A DNA stretch of 64,000 bases from Incurvaria masculella (lineage: Eukaryota > Arthropoda > Insecta > Lepidoptera > Incurvariidae). The position numbers and the translations under genes were made by a program. Location of the stretch: positions 873,001 through 937,000 of the forward strand of contig OX335660.1 in NCBI GenBank assembly GCA_946894095.1. The letters run 5' to 3'. The stretch's first letter is position 1; each line of letters begins with the position of its first letter. Positions 1 to 11,104 of this stretch are shown in pieces. The notes under the pieces are model-generated. The model was not told where the DNA came from. It did no database searches and saw only the letters and a program-made list of their open reading frames with translations.

Positions 1-1023
1 CAGGTCTCTAATTACTTTTTGGATCTCAGAACAGCTAACAGATTCAAAAGTGACACACTCCTTATTGCGTGGCAAAAATATTTTTAAGTGTTCTAATGCG
101 AGATCTACACTTGATTGGATGGATTTAGTTGTATCTTGAGCGATAGAAGAAAAATATTTGTTGAAATGATTAGCTACCGCGGGACCATTTATAATAAGTT
201 CGTCTCCTATTTTTAATTCTAATTGTGTATCATTGCATTTAGGTGACTTGCCCGTTTCTTCCTTAATTATCGTCCATGCCATTTTTATTTTATTTTCAGA
301 GTTTAATAATTTATTTTTTTGGAAAATTTGTTTTGCCTTGACGGTAACTAGTTTGAATATTTTACTGTATCGCGATACATACGATCTAAGGCCTGGGCTA
401 TTATTAATTTTTAACAAGTCATACAAGGTAAACAGTTTATGTTTAGAATAAAGAATGCCAGGTGTTGTCCATGAAGCACTATTATTTCTATTATTGTTAG
501 ATAGTCTTTTTAGTGGCATGTGCATATTTAGATATCTAATAAATGACATGAAAAATTGCTTAAAATTTAATTGACTATCTGCATTTTTAAATTCGTATTT
601 AAGATCATTATTCAAATCTTCAATTCTAAACTTATTTACTACCCTGCATGATCTATGTATTGATTCATTTGTACATTTAGATTTATTTTTTATGGATACT
701 TGTTGAGCATAGTGGTCTGACTGAACCCCCAAAAATACTTTTGATTCTATTTCTTTGATATCAGTGAATTTATTATCTAGACATGATTCACACGAGTCAG
801 TCACTCTCGTGGGCTCAAATATGGTCTGTTGGAGCAAATAACTATCCATTAAATCTGTTAATTCATGTTTACCATGTTTTTCTAAAGGTAGTTTAATATT
901 AAAATCTCCACATAATATTATAGACTTGTTATTGCTATTACTTATTTTCTGTAGACATTCTTCAAGCTTTTCTGAAAATAACAATATGTTTGCTGAAGGA
1001 GACCTATACACTGAAAGAATAAG
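1..1023 (-). mobile_element. LINE ORF2 fragment: endonuclease plus linker, open frame running off the window
   Basis: A reverse-strand frame from 1023 to base 1 has no stop in 341 codons. It carries the second half of an APE-type endonuclease: VYRSPS near the start, GDFN at 898-909 and an SDH triplet at 712-720. An inter-domain linker with WTTPGI (454-471) and NKYFSSIA (about 145-168) follows. These are hallmarks of jockey/CR1-like non-LTR retrotransposons; the reverse transcriptase would lie left of the window. The N-terminal half of the endonuclease is missing: an in-frame stop (1024-1026) closes the frame and no similarity is seen beyond it, which fits 5' truncation at insertion. The unbroken frame suggests a young copy. 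The clade is not settled by eye. Confidence 0.85.
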
Positions 1024-2260
1024 TTAGAGCAGCTCGAAATAATTCTTTCTAAATGTGACCAACCCGCATAACGCGTTTATCCGCTTTTTTATTGTTTCGT
1101 TAAAGAAATTGGGAAAAGTTAAACATGTTCTTCGCTGAATGGGTAGATAATGTTAAAATCTTTGAAATGGTATTAAAATAAATATTTTTTAAAATCTATA
1201 TAAGCCTGAAACTTAAAAAAGAATATATTTGAAACCTGACTTCAAAATGTTTTTCCATGCATACAATATCAATTTCTGTGACATGTTTCAATCTGTTTTG
1301 GTAGAACGTTAGCTGGAATTATACACACTTTTTTTTTCATGTTCTCATTCCATTGAGATCAGGAAATTAACGCAATCAAACCATTCGCATTGGCTAGTAT
1401 AACCATCATAAATACTTATAGATTGAACGGAAACTAGTTATTCCTTGGCATATTGGGTGCAAAAAAAATGTGAATACAATATTTTTGTACGGCTTACTAC
1501 GCTACCACTACTAGGCTACGAGCCGCTCAACAAATCATAACAAAGGAAAGAAGTTCCTGGCATGGCACCTAGCTCTTCGCGAATACGGTGCGTTTAGCTA
1601 ATAACATGACAGGTAGGTGTGATATGAGCCAGCCGTGTCCATTAACATAAATAAACAGTTTTTTTATGGCATGCTATATTTAATTAATACTTGCTGTGAG
1701 TGCATTTTTCAGAAGCTTCGGTGGTAGAAATGTGCTCGATCCTCGAGCCTGGGTCCATGTTTAGTCATGTACCATATCGTGGCCCGATTGTGCCGATAAG
1801 GACTGGAACCTCTGACCCTAGATACTGGCAACACTAGAGTACAACACGCTCATTCGGTTCGTTATCTGTTATCCTTTGACACATTTTAATTTTACTACCA
1901 AGTTTTATGTGACCATATAACTTAATAGTAAAATTAAAATATTGAAATAGAAATGGTCGAGGAATAGAATTATTCCAATTGAGCACGCTCTTTCTAAACT
2001 ATTTTTTTTTTAATATAAACCATAAGAATACGTTTCTTGGTATCAGTACCCAATGGAGAATGCCAGCTTAAGAGGATAATGGGGTGATCGAATCCCACAC
2101 AATGACCTGTGCCTGTTTCCTAAGTCAAATTAAGAAATACTTTTATCAATTCAACTGAGACCTGCGCCTATACGTTTTGATTTTTTTGATAACTTATCTA
2201 ATATCCATGATATAAGTATTTTAAGATTTGCATAAAAAAGTACATTCGTCGCTTTTTCCA
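1024..2260. other. AT-rich intergenic DNA
   Basis: No coding exon is recognisable. Apart from the SINE mosaic at 1498-1665 the stretch is AT-rich unique-looking sequence. A tRNA-like phrase near 1737-1850 is too degraded to classify. Confidence 0.5.
1498..1665 (+). mobile_element. Rearranged S-family SINE fragment
   Basis: Bases 1499-1529 match the reverse complement of the tRNA-like head (GGCTACGAGCCGCTC). Bases 1541-1662 match the SINE tail in forward orientation (TCCTGGCATGGCACCTAG). Head and tail in opposite orientation with the body missing indicates an inversion/deletion mosaic. Confidence 0.7.
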
Positions 2261-2392
2261 GGGAATGTGATATGTATTATGTGTAGTATTCTCAGCAAGT
2301 AGTTCTTTTTACAGGGCTCTTTCTTTAATTAATGTGTCCTTGCTTCACGGTCGATTATACATACATATATATATTACATTCCTACAGAGAAA
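2261..2392 (+). mobile_element. Foldback MITE, family H (partial)
   Basis: The right half matches the complete copy at 30883-31052: TGTCCTTGCTTCACGGTCG followed by an alternating TACATACATA end and a terminal ACATTCC. The left terminus GGGAATGTGATATGTAT is retained, but most of the left arm is deleted. Confidence 0.7.
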
Positions 2393-3111
2393 ACGCTTAA
2401 AGACGCCTATTTTGATAAAATAGATTCACACTGCTGCATTTCGATCCCAACTCATTGTATTGCATTACGGCCGGAAGGTAAAATATTTCTTTCTTCCTTT
2501 GCAGGAAGAAAACTACAAGCGAAGACAGTTAAAGGTAACAGCCTTATCGTTCCGGCCGTAAAGTAATATGGGTTGACTGGTCTTTGACAGCAAAAATGTC
2601 ACTCGGACACTTTTGCACGTGTAGCTCCAATTCGCCGAACGCGCGATATGAAAATAGTTCTAATTATTGGGTTACACGGAGAAACACCTTTGAATTTACC
2701 AAAGAAAAATCAATATAATCAATTCTGATGTGGACCCTTATGGATGCGAGAAGCGCAGGAAAGAGATGTATGCAAAGGTTTAGGAGCGAAAGGTTAAGGC
2801 GACTACTACTACTAAAATAAATTAACTTACATATACATTCATTCATAATCATACATGTAACCATTAACACCTCTAATACCATAAAATAGTCTAATCTTAT
2901 ATGTCAAGATTGAATTGTAGTAGACATAAAGGCTATTATTATTTTTATTTTATTTTATTTATTAGTTTTCGTGGCTAGCGCCACTATTTCACTCATACCC
3001 ATTGAATAAAGGTAGGAACAAATACGGAGGACGGACACCCTGCTATGACATTGCTGCCCTCAACGTGATCATATGTACATTCCGATGTCGATGTCGATGT
3101 CCGATGGTGTA
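2393..3111. other. Intergenic DNA with a small foldback and simple repeats
   Basis: Bases 2457-2571 are bounded by inverted TACGGCCGGAA / TTCCGGCCGTA segments, a possible short foldback element. Bases 2935-2972 are a (TTTTA)n-like tract. Bases 3080-3105 hold a short GATGTC repeat. No gene seen. Confidence 0.5.
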
Positions 3112-3382
3112 CCTTCGTGTGCGAGTCGGACTCGCACACGAAGGGTTCTGTACCATCGTACAAGATTTAAAACGAAGAAATCACGTTTTTTGTATGAGGG
3201 CCCTCTTTAATTTTCGTGATTTAAAAAATACTTATTTGTTGTTATAGCAGCAAAATAAATATATACTCTGAATATTTCAGCTGCCTACCTATTACGGTTA
3301 ATGAGATACAGCCCTGTGACGGACGGACAGCGGAGGCTTAGTAATAGGGTTCCGTTGGCACCCGTACCCGGAAACCTAAAAA
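3112..3382 (+). mobile_element. K-family interspersed repeat with extended 5' palindrome
   Basis: The copy has the family landmarks in order: the GTGCGAGTCGGACTCGCAC palindrome, GGGTTCTGTACC, a GCAAAATAAATA block, TGAGATACAGCCCTGTGAC, a short (GACG)n tract, CGGAGGCTTAGTAATAGGG and an end near CCTAAAAA. Its first 33 bases form a perfect palindrome with 16-bp arms (3112-3127 and 3129-3144) around one central G, longer than in other copies. Confidence 0.85.
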
Positions 3383-4802
3383 GGGACTTTATAGTCTGGC
3401 TCTGGTGTCTGCCAGTCACACGGATATTGTCTCGAATTGTTCTTCTACTAACGGTAGGTAGTATTGCTGATAACAATTACCAATATATAGGTACACTAAT
3501 GTTGCGCTAATGCTGTATGGGATTGCAAAATATTCATCAGGCGAGGGCGAATTTCTTTGTTTCGCACTGTCTAGTAGTGATATTCCTATCATGACTCATA
3601 TCCATGTCCAGCAGTGGCGAGACCTTGGGCACTTGAACACTTTCACGCTTGTTTCACTCAAGAACGGCCGCTGCTGGTCACTGTCCTTCAATCGCATCCT
3701 GCGATACTACGACGAGAAGAGACATCTCGGTACTAAAATATTCCACAATGTGAGAAGGAAAATCTGGGAAATCACGACGTCCATTTTCCCGCGGCAGCAG
3801 TAAAGGGCCGCTGAAATGGCGTTGTAAACTGAAGGTATTCTCAAATTGAGTGGTCAGGGCGGCGCGGAGGTATTTTGGTTGGACCAATAACGATTGTGTT
3901 CGTGACGGTGGCATACACGGAGAACTGTGCTTTATTTATTATTAAATTATGCAGCTAGCATTCGTAACGAAATACATTATTCAACTCGGAAACAGAAAGA
4001 AGGTGGTGTATGAACGAGTCGGGGATTTGACACCTCTGGGATGGAAGGCAAGACCCACCGTGCGAGCACCGAAAAAGTAGCAACGATTTTGAGTGAAGTT
4101 TCTTTAATCAAAATGCGTTTTGACAGCTCAGAATATATTAAACTGACTGATCATATCGCAGTTAAAATCCCAGCTGCAAGTTGCAAAATTTCCGTGCCCA
4201 AACTACCGCCCGGAAACACGAGCCGGTCAGTAAATGGTGAACACTTTTTTCGTATTTATTTTGTCATATGCCCTTAACATTAAAACATTAGCTTCGTGTA
4301 TGCATTTTTTATTCTTTAATAATACAAAAACTAACCGTTTAAAAATACCTTAGCGAAAAAAAAACAAAATATTAGCTTTTTAGTGAGCTACTGTAAATTT
4401 ATTAATTGTTAAGAGCTACCAACGATAATTCGAACCGAGCACTTCAAAACTTTTTTTTATTTTTTCCTGATATTTATTGTAAAATAAATCCAAAATTGGA
4501 ATAAAAAATATTTCAATATTTCTGGATTTTTTTTGACATTTTTGTTCAAAAAAACTTTATTTTGAATTACATTAAAAATCTAAGTAATCATTTCATCCAT
4601 GTTTGTTCGCAGTCCCCATACGAGTTGTTTGCACACAGTTGCAGTGACACACATGAATTGATCTTCAACTTAAAACAATAATAACAATAAAGTATGGACT
4701 ATTGCAGATATCCATATCATGATTTCTACATTTTTAAAGTAATTTTGTAAGCATAGAAAATTTTGATTACATTTATTATGCAACTAGCCCAGCCCATTGA
4801 CT
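3383..4802. other. Intergenic DNA, no gene recognised
   Basis: A phrase at 3601-3630 would translate to HVQQWRDLG, reminiscent of an RTE-type LINE C-terminus, but too little is left to call. The rest is AT-rich without repeats I can classify. Confidence 0.4.
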
Positions 4803-5075
4803 AAAAAAACCGGCCAAGTGCGAGTCGGACTCGCACACGAAGGGTTCCGTACCAACGTACAAGAGTTAACACAAAAAAAACACGTTTTTTGTATGGGGCC
4901 CCCTTTAATTTTTTTTACTGATTTGTTCTAATAGCGGCAAAATAAATACATACTCTGAGAAAATTTTAGCTGCCTACCTTTTCGGCACGTGAGATACAGC
5001 CCTGTGACAGACGGACGGACGGACGGACAGCGGAGGCTTAATAGGGTTCCGTTGGCACCCTTTGGGTACGGAACC
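4803..5075 (+). mobile_element. K-family repeat, near full length
   Basis: Starts AAAAAACCGGCCAAGTGCG, carries the 19-nt palindrome, a (GACG)4 tract at about 5012-5029 and ends GGGTACGGAACC. The next K copy (5442-5703) lies inverted about 370 bp downstream, so the two could pair as a large hairpin in a transcript. Confidence 0.88.
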
Positions 5076-5441
5076 ACAAGCTCGACGTGTAGCTCGCTTT
5101 TGCGAATGTTAGTTTTACGGCGGCTCGCGTCTGAAATAGCGCCTTTTTACGGGACTGCTTTACGTTCTGGGGGTTATTAAGCAGTTGGGTACTTGTACTT
5201 GCTTAGTAAAACCAATAAACCCTATCAAAACCACATGAGTACCCTAATCGTTTTATGTTGGGTCGTTCGGTCTATGTGTACATTAAATAGTTAAATTTTA
5301 GTTAGCTAACTATTTAATTATCTTTCTGGGTACTGCGGCTCTGTGTAATGGCACTTATAGTGTTCAACATACGTTTTCTTTTCCATATTCATTTTAATTA
5401 AAATGTCATCAGGGAAATATTTTTTTCATTGCTTTGTTCTT
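5076..5441. other. Spacer between inverted K repeats
   Basis: AT-rich, including a short inverted repeat around TAGTTAAATTTTAGTTAGC. No gene. Confidence 0.4.
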
Positions 5442-5703
5442 GTGAAAACGGAACCCTTTTACTAAGCCTCCGCTGTCCGTCCGTCCGACCGTCTGTCACA
5501 GGGCTGTATCTCACGTGCCGAAAAGGTAGGCAGCTAAAATTTTCTCAGAGTATGTATTAATTTTCCCGCTATAACAACAAATAGGTAAAATGAAAAAATA
5601 TAAAGATTAAAATAATACATAAAACGTGACTTTTTATGCTAAATCTTGTACGATGGTACGAAACCCTTCGTGTGCGAGTCCGACTCGCACTTGGCCGGTT
5701 TTT
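5442..5703 (-). mobile_element. K-family repeat, near full length
   Basis: Reverse-strand copy: begins GGAACCC...CTAAGCCTCCGCTGTCCG, with a short (TCCG)n, CACAGGGCTGTATCTCA, the central palindrome GTGCGAGTCCGACTCGCAC and the CTTGGCCGGTTTTT end. Confidence 0.88.
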
Positions 5704-5865
5704 CTTACTTTATGGCATAGATAATAAGCATTTACGTTAGGGCATAAAACAGAACAACAGCAAACATGCATACAGCTTACAATTTCTGGCATATATCATC
5801 GTATAATTTACTAAATATTAAAAAGTAAGCTAAATATATCAAGGTGTCTAATTAATCAAGGACTT

Positions 5866-6020
5866 TATGATTTGAGGTTATGCAACGACATGCACATGAA
5901 GCATTGTGGTCTAATTTTGAAAATATTCAGAAAAAATCGGCGGGGACAATCGTCTCTAGCAGGATTCGAACCTGCGATATTTGGCTTATGTCCAATTAAA
6001 TTATGCATTGAATTACATAC
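5866..6020 (-). mobile_element. G-family tRNA-headed SINE relic
   Basis: On the minus strand a perfect T-arm-like segment, GCAGGTTCGAATCCTGC (5959-5975), ends a degraded tRNA-like head. The body (TTGAGGTTATGCAACGACAT, about 5873-5925) is shared with 28624-28714. D-arm and anticodon regions are too eroded for a functional tRNA. Confidence 0.65.
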
Positions 6021-7435
6021 ATAAAAAAATGTAGCAATAATGATGTGTTGTATGTTGATGTTTCACTTGAATATACATATGAGTTGCTAGTTCAAGTTGT
6101 GTCGCTGCAGAGTTGTGGTGTGAAATCATAGCCGCTGCCATAAAAAGGTGAATAAATTGCTGTTATCGGCTCGGTCGTGACTACTTCGGAAATGATTTCA
6201 ATAAACATGCGCTCACAAACTGGGTGGTCTGCTGTGCATACATACACATTAGTGGAAAACCCGGCAAGACCGTATTAAATTTCAGCTTATTAAGCTAAGT
6301 AATGTAACGTAACAATATTCATGTAATGCAATGGTAGATAGGTATGGTGATGTATTTGGTGACGGTGGCGCTACTCAGTCACATTTGTTTTAATATGTAG
6401 TTCGAATAGGCATTCCAAGCAACCAAGATGGCGGCCAAAATGGCAGCCATATCTGTTTTGCTCTATTTACTATTGCCATCATTGTTGTCACCGATCGCAG
6501 TAAATTTGTCTCTTGGTAGAAAACTAAGTTATTATTTTCTTTGTCGCTTTTAGATTGTACTTACTGCTGAAAATTTTCTACGTTCAGGTGAATCTATTGC
6601 CTAGTTTTGTGCGCCATTTCTATTGATCACTTTCCAATTTGGTTCTTACTATAGGCATGTGTCTTTTCTATAGACTCTTTGACGATCGTAATATTGTTCT
6701 GTACCATAGTTTAGGAGGAGTGCGTACTTCCCTTTATTATCCTGAGAAAATTTGCAGCCCTGTGCAGTTACGTTAGTTTTGTATCCATAATCTTTATAGT
6801 CACGGTGACTGCTGTGAAGTGGATTTGATTGCGCCCTGTTCTGTCCTTTTCTCATGCAACTGGACATGGATCCACCGTCATGATATTAACCCAACACACA
6901 GCATTCGTGAAGGAATAAGGTGTCATGCCACCTCTGCTATATCGTCATCATCCTCGCAATAAGGTCGCACGTCAGCCACTAAATTCAAAAGACAACAAAA
7001 TAAAACCTATAAAGCCAAGAGCCCTTTATAACGAGAAACATTTCAAAGCGGCGTAAACGTAAAGATCTTTATGAATTCCATTGCGTAAGTGTCCTCCAGG
7101 CATACCGCGGCTCGCTACAACTCCGGAGGCTTTAGGTATGTGTGCTCAGCGAGCGTACTTACCCGCTCTTTAAATAAACCCAACCCTCCTTAGGATGTCG
7201 GAGGATCGGGCGCGGAGGCTAATACGGGGCAGCGAAGGCGGGTCCTTCAAAGGGCTCCTGTTGTACGTGAATAAGTTGTAGACGAACGGTGCGTCCGTTA
7301 TTTGAATACAGTGGACTGGGGTTGGAGTGTATTGAAATTGTCGCTGTACCTCGGCGGTTTACGTCTGCTGAATATCATCACGGGTCCGTAAAAGTGAAAC
7401 GAATAGTTTAAGCATGCCATCCTCGGTAGCACTGT
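6021..7435. other. Intergenic DNA, no gene recognised
   Basis: Contains an S-SINE tail fragment (6852-6931). The moderately GC-rich part at 7080-7300 shows no convincing open frame or repeat match. Confidence 0.4.
6852..6931 (-). mobile_element. S-family SINE tail fragment
   Basis: Bases match the reverse complement of the family 3' end (GACATGGAT, CATGATATTA, CCAACACAC, AAGGAATAAGGTG, CATGCCA). The body and head are absent. Confidence 0.7.
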
Positions 7436-7760
7436 TTTTTATGTGACTAGTCATGGATGGCTAATACCACGCCCTTCGTCATGATATAAACCCAATACGT
7501 TGCATTCCCGAAGTAATTAGGAGCCATGCCAGGACCTTCACCTTGATGAAAGAAAGTGTTGCATGCACGACGGAGATCGAGCCCAGCACCCATGACATGG
7601 AAGGCAAGTTGGTACCTTCGCATTGGATGAAAATATGATCTAAGCGACATTGAAAAACTGTCCGTGTTTTAGCTATTTTTATAACGGTAGTAAACCTGGT
7701 CACCTAATTCCTTCTGGAATGTGGTGTCGTGACGCTTAATTTTGTATTAGCGATCCATGT
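7436..7760. mobile_element. Scrambled S-family SINE
   Basis: Three segments are out of order. A reverse tail is at 7440-7540, a reverse head/body segment at 7541-7590 (AAAGAAAGTGTTGCATGCAC), and forward body and tail at 7609-7650 and 7698-7760. The mosaic implies inversion or insertion of one copy into another. Confidence 0.65.
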
Positions 7761-8456
7761 CCGCCTAAAATCAATTTACTTAGACCAAAATTAAATTTCG
7801 ACTTTTTTTTATTAAAACATGAAATTTTTGTTTTCTCTGCAATGACTTTACCCCTGAGATCCCATGTATCTCTTGTAAATTTGTACAATTATTATTCATC
7901 TATATTTTCGTATTTTGTTCATCTATATTTTCGTATTCTTATTATGTAGAGTTTATATGTTATATTAAGTTTATTGCTATTTATATAAACAGTAATTTGT
8001 GTATTTATTATTATTAAAACTCAGCAAAGGTTGTTAGGTAGAGAATACCCTTGGGCATTAAGCCCGCCTTTTGTTACCATTTTTATAGGTGTACAATAAA
8101 TAATATTTATTTTTATTATGTCCATTTCATAAAAATACCTGATGTACTATTACTAAAGTATAGGTTGGGACTGCAGTCGGTTGCGCAGCAGCCATAGGTC
8201 ATCATTGTGGGTAGTTAGTTACTCATGGCGCATAGTTGCGCAAGCGCAGATAACGCGTGACTTCACTCCGGCGCAGCGTTTGTACTGAGTTGCTCCATTT
8301 CGTTAGCGCCTTCGGCTGGGGAGATCCAGAAGCGAGGAAGTAGGCGGAGAATCCATCCATTTCCTTATTTTCTTCGTAATACCCATATAGATAAAAAGAA
8401 ACAAGATATGGTATCTAGACCCGCTGTCACCAATTTTCAAAAACTACCAACCCAAC
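7761..8456. other. Intergenic DNA, no gene recognised
   Basis: An AT-rich first half (7800-8100) precedes a more balanced segment with GCGCA-rich phrases (8220-8290). No coding signal or known repeat seen. Confidence 0.4.
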
Positions 8457-9006
8457 TTAAGGTGGCCCAACCCGGCGGCCTCAACTCATTTGCGGGCACG
8501 GTACAAAACCGTGCTGTTGCGCTCTGGGACCTTCTCTGTTTCTAAGAATAAGACAGGCTCCGTTATGAGGAAGATGCAACCTGTCCACAAAAAAGATAAT
8601 GTGCATAGTGTATGATTTGGTAAGATTTACGAAAATTTTAATTTCAAAACGACTTATAGCTAAAAGTAAACCACGACCGCTGTAGTCAAAAATCTAACAA
8701 AAACCAAATAGATTATAAATCTTGATTAAACAAGCTATGTCTGATGACTTATCTTTTTCAGATGTTCTTACTTTATCATTGCGTAATCCACCTCCAAAGT
8801 AATTGTATAAAACGCGCGAAAAATCCGAACTTTCGGACGTTATAACTTGAAAACCAAACACAATTTTACAATGCCAATGGTCATCAGACATCTAGTTCAA
8901 TCAAATAAACCTATATTGAGCAAAATTTTGGATCTCTGACAAGAAATATAGGCGTGATCTTCTTTCCCCTTTTGTATGGGGAAATGAGCGGGTTGGGCCA
9001 CCTTAA
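8457..9006 (+). mobile_element. TTAA-flanked MITE, family A copy 1
   Basis: Bounded by TTAA at 8457-8460 and 9003-9006. Termini GGTGGCCCAACCCG and CGGGTTGGGCCACC are inverted repeats. The interior (542 bp) includes a CACGGTACAAAACCGTG hairpin and no ORF. TTAA duplication with GG/CC termini is the signature of piggyBac-type transposition. Two more copies lie at 13095-13644 and 32033-32582. Confidence 0.9.
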
Positions 9007-9240
9007 GCTTACACGCTACGTGCAAACATAGTCGCAGACGTATTGGAGGGTTTCTGTGGGTGGGAACTGACTCGACAAACCCTATTTTAGAGCACATTTG
9101 CGCGCGGTGGCAATGTTTCGACCGCGTGGCATAAGACGCGCCGCCGCCGGATGCTCATACAATTATTTGGTCACTTTGACCATGCGGCGGGAACGCGATA
9201 TAGACCGCATGCCACTTCTTGCTTTCTCTTCAGTGGTTAT
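9007..9240 (-). repeat. J-family repeat, copy 1
   Basis: Shares the phrase AACATAGTCGCAGACGTATTG and GC-rich flanks with the inverse of 24667-24740 and 36040-36120. Class unknown. Confidence 0.55.
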
Positions 9241-9284
9241 GCACCATTTTTGAAATAGCCTTCAAAAATATACTAATAATTGGC

Positions 9285-9417
9285 TAACCCCTGTTTTTAC
9301 CACCGCCAGTTACCTGAAATCCGAAAAGTATCTTTCGGTTACATGGCATATTTGTATGGTGAAACCGAAAAGTAACTTTGGGATTTTTGTAGCTGGAGGT
9401 GGTGGCAATTGGCGTAA
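9285..9417 (+). mobile_element. Foldback MITE, family I copy 1
   Basis: Left arm TTTACCACCGCCAGTTACCTG and right arm TAGCTGGAGGTGGTGGCAA are inverted repeats, and the arms pair almost to the centre (GAAAGTATCTTTCGG / CCGAAAAGTAACTTT). A sibling lies at 24535-24666. About 130 bp, non-coding. Confidence 0.8.
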
Positions 9418-9460
9418 TGAGAATGTCCATTCTTGTATGAGCGAAAAAAGCAGTGCCAAC

Positions 9461-9831
9461 TTAAGGATGTTCCGACCCATACAATGTTTTTTTTACACAG
9501 AACGCAAAAAGTATTGCACTTTAAGGCACGAATTAATAATAAACGTTTAATATAGTCATATTACTTGCAGCGAAAACATATATTCACAATTTCAGGTTTA
9601 ATGGTTTCGTTGTAATTGCCGATTACAAGTTTTACACCGTTAGATGGCGCTGTTAAATAAAAATCGTATTTAAATTAATTGTAACAAAACCAATAATCCT
9701 AAAATTGTGAAATTGTTTTCGCTGCAAGTAATATGACTATATTAAACGTTTATTATTAATTCGTGCCTTAAAGTGCAATACTTTTTGAATTCTGTGTGCA
9801 AAGAACTTTATATGGGTCGGAACAGCCTTAA
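9461..9831 (+). mobile_element. TTAA-flanked foldback MITE, family C copy 1
   Basis: TTAA at 9461-9464 and 9828-9831. Termini GGATGTTCCGACCCATA and TATGGGTCGGAACAGCC are inverted. The arms continue inward (TGCACTTTAAGGCACGAATT, CAGCGAAAACA) so most of the element can fold on itself around an AGATGGCGC core. Confidence 0.9.
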
Positions 9832-10361
9832 ACGTTCCTCTGTGAAAAAAGCGTAGTTAGTTCGTGCATCATTAATCATATAACAATTGATATATTTCAG
9901 TTTTTCTGAAAACGGAAAACAATAGATATATTTTTTTGAAAATCACATCTGGTTTAATGTATTTTGCCTGCTCCATATATGGGTGACCAATAAAAAGTTT
10001 TTTCTCTCTTTATATTTTCAACTTTGCCATGCTTTCCTAAGAAATATGTGATTATATAAAGATTGTTCAGGTAGAAGTAATATTTTTCTTCTAAGAGTAT
10101 TTTAACCTTGTCAACAAAGCAAATGAAACAGCTTGATGGGAGCGACATCTGTTGGAGACTTGCAAAATCGCGGTTCGTTTGGCGCAATTGGAAGTCAAAA
10201 CAAAATCTAATAAGCAAACCTTTATATGCAATCTTCCTGCTATGAAAAAATTTGGAATTCCAACAATTTAGGCATTTTTCGGGAACAGTTAACTTTATCT
10301 TCAGTTCCGCTTTTCAAATGGCCGTTGTCATTTACTAAATGCCGATCAAAAATACCACCGT
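9832..10361. other. Intergenic DNA, no gene recognised
   Basis: AT-rich, with an inverse-frame run of 87 codons (9954-10217) that resembles no family and has no codon signal. Nothing else seen. Confidence 0.35.
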
Positions 10362-10612
10362 TAAACTGTAGGTCCCCTTCCTTACTTACTAGGTGGTAGG
10401 GTAAATCCCGCCCGGGTTGGTACCATCGCATTGGATGAACGATGGTCGAAGCGGCAATGAAAATTGTCCGTGTTTTCCGTCCAGTTCAATGTAGCCGTGC
10501 AATATAAGGAAGGTCCTGGCATGGCACCTAGTTCCCATGTGGTGTGTTGGGCTAATACCATGACAGAAAGTGTGGTATTAGCCATCCATGTCCAATCACA
10601 TAAAAAAAAAAA
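10362..10612 (+). mobile_element. S-family SINE body, 5S-type subfamily, headless
   Basis: Has the body diagnostic of the 5S-headed subgroup: CCTTCCTTACTTACTAGGTG, GAACGATGGTCGAAGC, GCAATATAAGGAAGGTCC, TTCCCATGTGGTGTGTTGGG, then poly(A) at 10602-10612. The 5S-like head is missing; the copy starts at the head/body joint (GTTAAACTGTAGG). Confidence 0.85.
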
Positions 10613-11104
10613 CACCAACCAATTCTTGTGGGACTGATTGATACTTGAAGTCACCTGTATGTAGATTTAAGGCAAGAACTTGGAACATTTCTTCGTAAAC
10701 ATGCTTCAACTTTCCTTTATCCTCCCGTGCTTACTTTTCCGCGCCGCTTCCTAAGTTATCTCAAAAGTTTAGTTCACTTAAAAAAGTCCTTCTCGCTTCT
10801 CTCTGAAGTCGACTCTTACGGTCCCTTTGACCACATATACAGCTAATTTCGGTTATTGGTCCGAATGTAACTTTCAAATTCACCTGACAGATTTAGTATC
10901 AACTTGTGAGAACTAGTTACTTAGTTTATTGTTTTTGAGGTAGTATAGTGTGGTTTGGTTTTGCAACAACAACAAAATAACAACGCAAATATATGGTGGT
11001 TTTTTTCGTTTGTCGTGAGTTGAGCTAAAACATAACAATATATTTGCATAATTTGAAGTTATACAACGGGATCTACATTATGTAATGAGTAAACTATCCT
11101 CGGT
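10613..11104. other. Intergenic DNA, no gene recognised
   Basis: AT-rich. A weak match to the G-family body (GAAGTTATACAACGGGATCT) lies at 11053-11075. Confidence 0.4.

Noticed and set aside
3510..3803. 97-codon forward ORF as a gene
   Set aside because: Possible faint LINE similarity over about nine residues only; no other support.
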